A DNA stretch of 64,000 nt from Mesorhizobium_B sp035998495 (GTDB lineage Bacteria > Pseudomonadota > Alphaproteobacteria > Rhizobiales > Rhizobiaceae). The DNA is taken from the NCBI GenBank assembly GCA_035998495.1, contig DASYHP010000080.1, forward strand, positions 1 through 64,000, given 5' to 3'. Made by a program: the position numbers and the translations under genes. Below are positions 57,970 through 64,000 of this stretch, piece by piece. Below the pieces are notes generated by a model. That model saw only the letters and a list, made by a program, of their open reading frames with translations, did not search any database and had not been told where the DNA came from. Each line of letters opens with the position of its first letter. The stretch's first letter is position 1.

Positions 57970-58362
57970 GTGGCCATTCTTGACTCGACCCTATGGTTTG
58001 ATGGCAGCCGACCACTCAGCGTTTGGCTGGTGGCGCTGTCTCTATTTTTTGCAGCCCTTGTTGGTTTGTGGTGCCTTCGCCGAAGCGGCCGGCCGCGTGT
58101 CGGCATCGTCGTCAGCCTTACGCTCGCTACAATCCTGATCGGATGGTGGGCTTTGATCGAAAAGCAGCTCGTAATCGAGATGGCTGTGCCCATCTTGACT
58201 GGCCCACCCGCTACACCGGGGTCGGAAGGCACCGTCATCGACAACGATGGCGCGGTGCGCGGACTCGTTCTGCTAGCCAGAGACTCGCTCCCCAGCGTCG
58301 TCCTTGGATTGCTTGCCATTCTGACCGCCTGGACCCTTCCGGCCAACCGCGCCCGAGTCTGA
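57970..58362 (+). CDS. Orphan membrane protein between sucC and sucD
   Basis: A 130-residue protein with three predicted helices (about 17-35, 45-62 and 105-122), opening MAILDSTLWFDGSRPL and with GTVIDNDGAVRGL between helices. Start GTG 57970 is 7 bases after sucC. I do not recognise a family. Lower GC than the suc genes suggests acquisition. Confidence 0.65.
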   Translation: MAILDSTLWFDGSRPLSVWLVALSLFFAALVGLWCLRRSGRPRVGIVVSLTLATILIGWWALIEKQLVIEMAVPILTGPPATPGSEGTVIDNDGAVRGLVLLARDSLPSVVLGLLAILTAWTLPANRARV

Positions 58363-58373
58363 CCAGGTGCCAT

Positions 58374-58745
58374 ATGCTCCCACGCGTAACTAACCTTGTC
58401 TCCGCTGCCGAAGAAAAGATCGCCCGAGTTTGGGACCCGCACATCGCGGGCGACGTGAACGAGTCCCAGGTCAAGGTCGCCAAGTTCGGCGAGGTCTTCG
58501 ACTGGCACGCGCATCCGGTCGAGGACGAGGCGTTTCTCGTCATGAAGGGCCGCATCGCCATAGACTTCCGCGACGGGGTGGCCGAACTCGGCGAAGGCGA
58601 CTTCCTGGTCGTGCCGCGCGGCGTCGAGCACCGCCCGCGGGCGCTCACCCATGAACCCATCGTCTTGATGTTCGAGCCGGTCACCACGCTCAACACCGGC
58701 AATGCACTGAGCGACCTTACGGTCGCCGATCTCAAGCGCCTCTAG
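58374..58745 (+). CDS. Cupin-domain protein between sucC and sucD
   Basis: A 123-residue single-domain cupin. Metal-ligand motif 1 is DWHAHPVEDEAFLVMKGR, motif 2 GDFLVVPRGVEHRPRA. The fold binds small molecules or metals; role unknown. It lies 11 bases after the orphan membrane gene and 8 before sucD, so it would be cotranscribed. Confidence 0.9.
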   Translation: MLPRVTNLVSAAEEKIARVWDPHIAGDVNESQVKVAKFGEVFDWHAHPVEDEAFLVMKGRIAIDFRDGVAELGEGDFLVVPRGVEHRPRALTHEPIVLMFEPVTTLNTGNALSDLTVADLKRL

Positions 58746-58753
58746 GAGACGCA

Positions 58754-59656
58754 ATGTCCATCCTCGTCAACAAAGACACCAAGGTTCTCGTCCAGGGCCT
58801 CACGGGCAAGACCGGCACCTTCCACACCGAGCAGGCGCTTAGCTATCACGGCACGCAGATGGTGGGCGGCATCCACCCCAAGAAGGGCGGCGAGACTTGG
58901 GAAGGGGCGGGCGGCCACAAGTTGCCGATCTTCGCCACCGTGGCCGAGGGTAAGGAGCGCACGGGCGCGAACGCCTCCGTGATCTATGTGCCCCCGAACG
59001 GGGCGGCCGACGCCATCCTTGAGGCGATCGAGGCCGACATCCCGCTAATCGTCTGCATCACCGAAGGCATCCCCGTGCTCGACATGGTGCGGGTCAAGGC
59101 GCGGCTTGAAAAATCGTCGTCGCGGCTGATCGGCCCCAACTGCCCCGGCGTGCTGACCCCCGACGAGTGCAAGATCGGCATCATGCCCGGCAACATCTTC
59201 CGCAAGGGCTCGGTGGGGGTGGTTTCGCGCTCGGGAACCCTTACCTATGAGGCCGTGTTCCAGACCACCAATGCAGGCTTGGGCCAGTCCACGGCCGTTG
59301 GCATCGGCGGCGACCCCGTGAAGGGCACGGAGTTCATCGACGTGCTCGAAATGTTTCTGGCCGACGCCGAAACCCAGTCCATCATCATGATCGGCGAGAT
59401 CGGCGGGTCCGCCGAGGAGGACGCCGCGCAGTTCCTGGCTGACGAGGCCAAGCGCGGCCGCAAGAAACCGATGGCCGGCTTCATCGCCGGCCGCACGGCC
59501 CCGCCCGGCCGCACCATGGGCCATGCGGGCGCCGTCATCTCGGGCGGCAAGGGCGGCGCGGAAGACAAGATCGCCGCCATGGAGGCGGCGGGCATCCGCG
59601 TCTCGCCCTCGCCCGCGCGGCTTGGGACAACGCTGCTTGAGGCGATCAAGGGGTAA
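58754..59656 (+). CDS. sucD: Succinyl-CoA synthetase alpha subunit
   Basis: A 300-residue subunit. CoA-binding Rossmann domain with VQGLTGKTGTFH, ligase domain, and phosphohistidine in MGHAGAVISGGKG. ATG 58754 has GGAGACG upstream. Works with SucC. An unknown gene follows before sucA. Confidence 0.97.
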   Translation: MSILVNKDTKVLVQGLTGKTGTFHTEQALSYHGTQMVGGIHPKKGGETWEGAGGHKLPIFATVAEGKERTGANASVIYVPPNGAADAILEAIEADIPLIVCITEGIPVLDMVRVKARLEKSSSRLIGPNCPGVLTPDECKIGIMPGNIFRKGSVGVVSRSGTLTYEAVFQTTNAGLGQSTAVGIGGDPVKGTEFIDVLEMFLADAETQSIIMIGEIGGSAEEDAAQFLADEAKRGRKKPMAGFIAGRTAPPGRTMGHAGAVISGGKGGAEDKIAAMEAAGIRVSPSPARLGTTLLEAIKG

Positions 59657-59665
59657 TCGCGCGCC

Positions 59666-60514
59666 GTGTTGGAGAAGCTCAACAGCTTGTTCGAGACCTT
59701 TCGACGCGACTTGGCTCGGAGGCACCAGACGGTGCTTGATCAGGGTGTTGATGCCGCGGCGAGGCTCGCGGGAGTCAAACTGGCGCCGCGGGCGTCAGCG
59801 TTGGAGGAGTTGGGACCAGGTCAGATGAAGGCATTCGAGGCAGCCGCCGCAACCTTGCTCAATCTGATAGTGGTCGGATCGGCCGGAATGGCTCCCAATT
59901 TCAAAAAGCTCCAGGCTGAAACCGTCGAAAAGCTGAGGATAGGCGAGTGGCGGATCGTGGAAACCAGCGGTCGTCACATGCAGCGCTCCGCATCGGTGCG
60001 TGCAATGGATGAAATCATTCGGGACAAGGGCGACATGGCCTTTAAGCTCTTCGAGCCTGAGGCGATCGTTCAGACAAAGCAGTCGCATGCCGACTGTATC
60101 GTGCGATTGTTGAAGGATGCTGAGGCCGCCGAGGAGACGACCGTTCAAGACTGGTTCCTGGAGAATAGACATCTACCAGCGAGTTTAATTCATTTTCGAT
60201 GGCGGGACGTGCGCCGCGGCGCGTACACCTATTTCGATCTCCATTTGTTTCTTGAAGAACAAACTGAACGCATCGCACAGGCGACGACGCTGTCGGAAGT
60301 AATTTGGCGCTGCTTGCGTGGCAATTACAAATCCGGTGCGTACTGGGGTGGCTTTGCGGTCGCAGGCCATATCTTCAACGGTGGACGCGATGGTCTCGGT
60401 GTCGATTTCGTGGGGGTTACAGCAGCGGCTTGGCTGCGCAAGCGCTTAGGCGAGATCGGCCTGCCACCGTATGCGGCCCGAATATCCGCCGAGCTGAATG
60501 AAAGGATGCTGTGA
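59666..60514 (+). CDS. Orphan protein of unknown function between sucD and sucA
   Basis: A 282-residue protein, GTG 59666, no signal peptide. Helical N-terminal region (LNSLFETFRRDLARRHQTVLDQ), middle VVETSGRHMQRS-like and C-terminal WRCLRGNYKSGAYWGGFAVAGHIFNGGRD. No family recognised. Lower GC and different codon use than sucD/sucA. It lies 9 bases after sucD and 3 before sucA. Confidence 0.7.
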   Translation: MLEKLNSLFETFRRDLARRHQTVLDQGVDAAARLAGVKLAPRASALEELGPGQMKAFEAAAATLLNLIVVGSAGMAPNFKKLQAETVEKLRIGEWRIVETSGRHMQRSASVRAMDEIIRDKGDMAFKLFEPEAIVQTKQSHADCIVRLLKDAEAAEETTVQDWFLENRHLPASLIHFRWRDVRRGAYTYFDLHLFLEEQTERIAQATTLSEVIWRCLRGNYKSGAYWGGFAVAGHIFNGGRDGLGVDFVGVTAAAWLRKRLGEIGLPPYAARISAELNERML

Positions 60515-60517
60515 GCT

Positions 60518-63562
<3,045 letters not shown>

Positions 63563-63583
63563 CCAAGGAAGGAAAAGCTGGCG

Positions 63584-64000
63584 ATGGCCACCGAGATCCG
63601 CGTCCCCACTTTGGGCGAGTCCGTTTCCGAGGCGACCGTCGGCCGCTGGTTCAAGAAGCCGGGCGAAGCGGTCAAGGCCGACGAGCCGGTGGTGGAGCTC
63701 GAAACCGACAAGGTCACGGTGGAGGTGCCCGCGCCGGCCGCGGGCACTTTGGGTGAGATTTCCGTCAAGGACGGCGAGACCGTGGGCGTGGGCGCGCTGC
63801 TCGGCATGATCGAGGCGGGCGGCGCCCAGGCCGGCGCGGCGGCGCCAGCCTCGGCGAGCTCGGCGCCGCCGCCCAAGCCGTCCGAGCCCAAGGCGGCGGA
63901 AGGCGCGGAAAGCACCCGCCAGGTGGCCTATGGGGCGACCGAAGGCTCCAGCGACGCCGGGCCGGTCGAGCCGCGCGCCATGCCGCCCGCGCCGTCGGCC
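63584..64000 (+). CDS. sucB: Dihydrolipoyl succinyltransferase E2 (partial)
   Basis: First 139 codons of the E2 component, cut by the window end. Lipoyl domain (1-77) with lipoyl-lysine Lys43 in ETDKVTVEV, then an Ala/Pro linker (PASASSAPPPKPSEPK). It starts 21 bases after sucA with AAGGAAGG upstream. Confidence 0.95.
   Translation, partial: MATEIRVPTLGESVSEATVGRWFKKPGEAVKADEPVVELETDKVTVEVPAPAAGTLGEISVKDGETVGVGALLGMIEAGGAQAGAAAPASASSAPPPKPSEPKAAEGAESTRQVAYGATEGSSDAGPVEPRAMPPAPSA

Overview
This 64 kb window is chromosomal DNA of a high-GC alphaproteobacterium, very probably order Hyphomicrobiales (Rhizobiales), on the Brucella/Mesorhizobium side. The evidence is gene content and order: ctrA beside chpT and a DUF1134 (EipA) gene, a fused trpE(G) behind a rhizobial-type trpL leader, choXWV, an Omp19-like lipoprotein, dapF-mtaB-ftsY-yciB, and zapE followed by mdh-sucCD-sucA-sucB. 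I saw no rRNA, tRNA, CRISPR array, transposase or prophage. Housekeeping genes fill most of the window. The accessory material is small orphan genes, a toxin-antitoxin pair, a Fic gene and rhizobial-type palindromic repeats.

Layout. 1-604: no convincing gene, one strong hairpin. 605-5565: cell-cycle and envelope block (FliJ-like, ctrA, single-domain receiver, chpT, eipA, anchored coiled-coil protein). 5562-13292: small metabolic and regulatory genes (SpoU methyltransferase, HugZ-like protein, GNAT, glutathionyl-hydroquinone-reductase-type GST, autoregulated ArsR/SRPBCC pair, NUDIX, phosphoesterase, hydrolase). 13289-16568: leuA and an unusual tandem-repeat protein. 16775-25539: PhoX, CDF transporter, trpL-trpE(G), CYP152-type P450, MgtC/DUF1622, DUF1236. 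25804-29091: DHA2 efflux pump and formate-THF ligase. 29244-36941: a six-gene minus-strand operon (coiled-coil protein, unknown protein, Fic, AAA+ ATPase, DUF6638-like, DUF2333), the best candidate for an undescribed system. 37056-42841: antitoxin/PIN toxin, tdk, and choline importer genes with two orphan genes in and after them. 42882-46414: YjbR, ccmCDG, DUF2332, DUF1127. 46635-51460: PPOX, yciB, ftsY, mtaB, dapF. 51461-52270: no large gene, but a candidate structured RNA or small ORF and a repeat. 52271-55520: DUF1328, MBL hydrolase, Omp19-like lipoprotein, zapE. 55750-64000: TCA operon mdh-sucC-sucD-sucA-sucB (sucB cut by the window end), interrupted by three extra genes.

How the genes work together. 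ChpT is the phosphotransferase that feeds CtrA, and FliJ-like and EipA proteins are typical of the motility and envelope output of that circuit. The mdh/suc genes form the succinyl-CoA half of the TCA cycle. choXWV imports choline. trpL/trpE(G) is a leaderless-leader attenuation system. Recurrent observations are leaderless transcripts predicted from promoter spacing (trpL, arsR), orphan genes placed exactly between genes of conserved operons, and at least four families of intergenic palindromic repeats, one of which supplies a stop codon.
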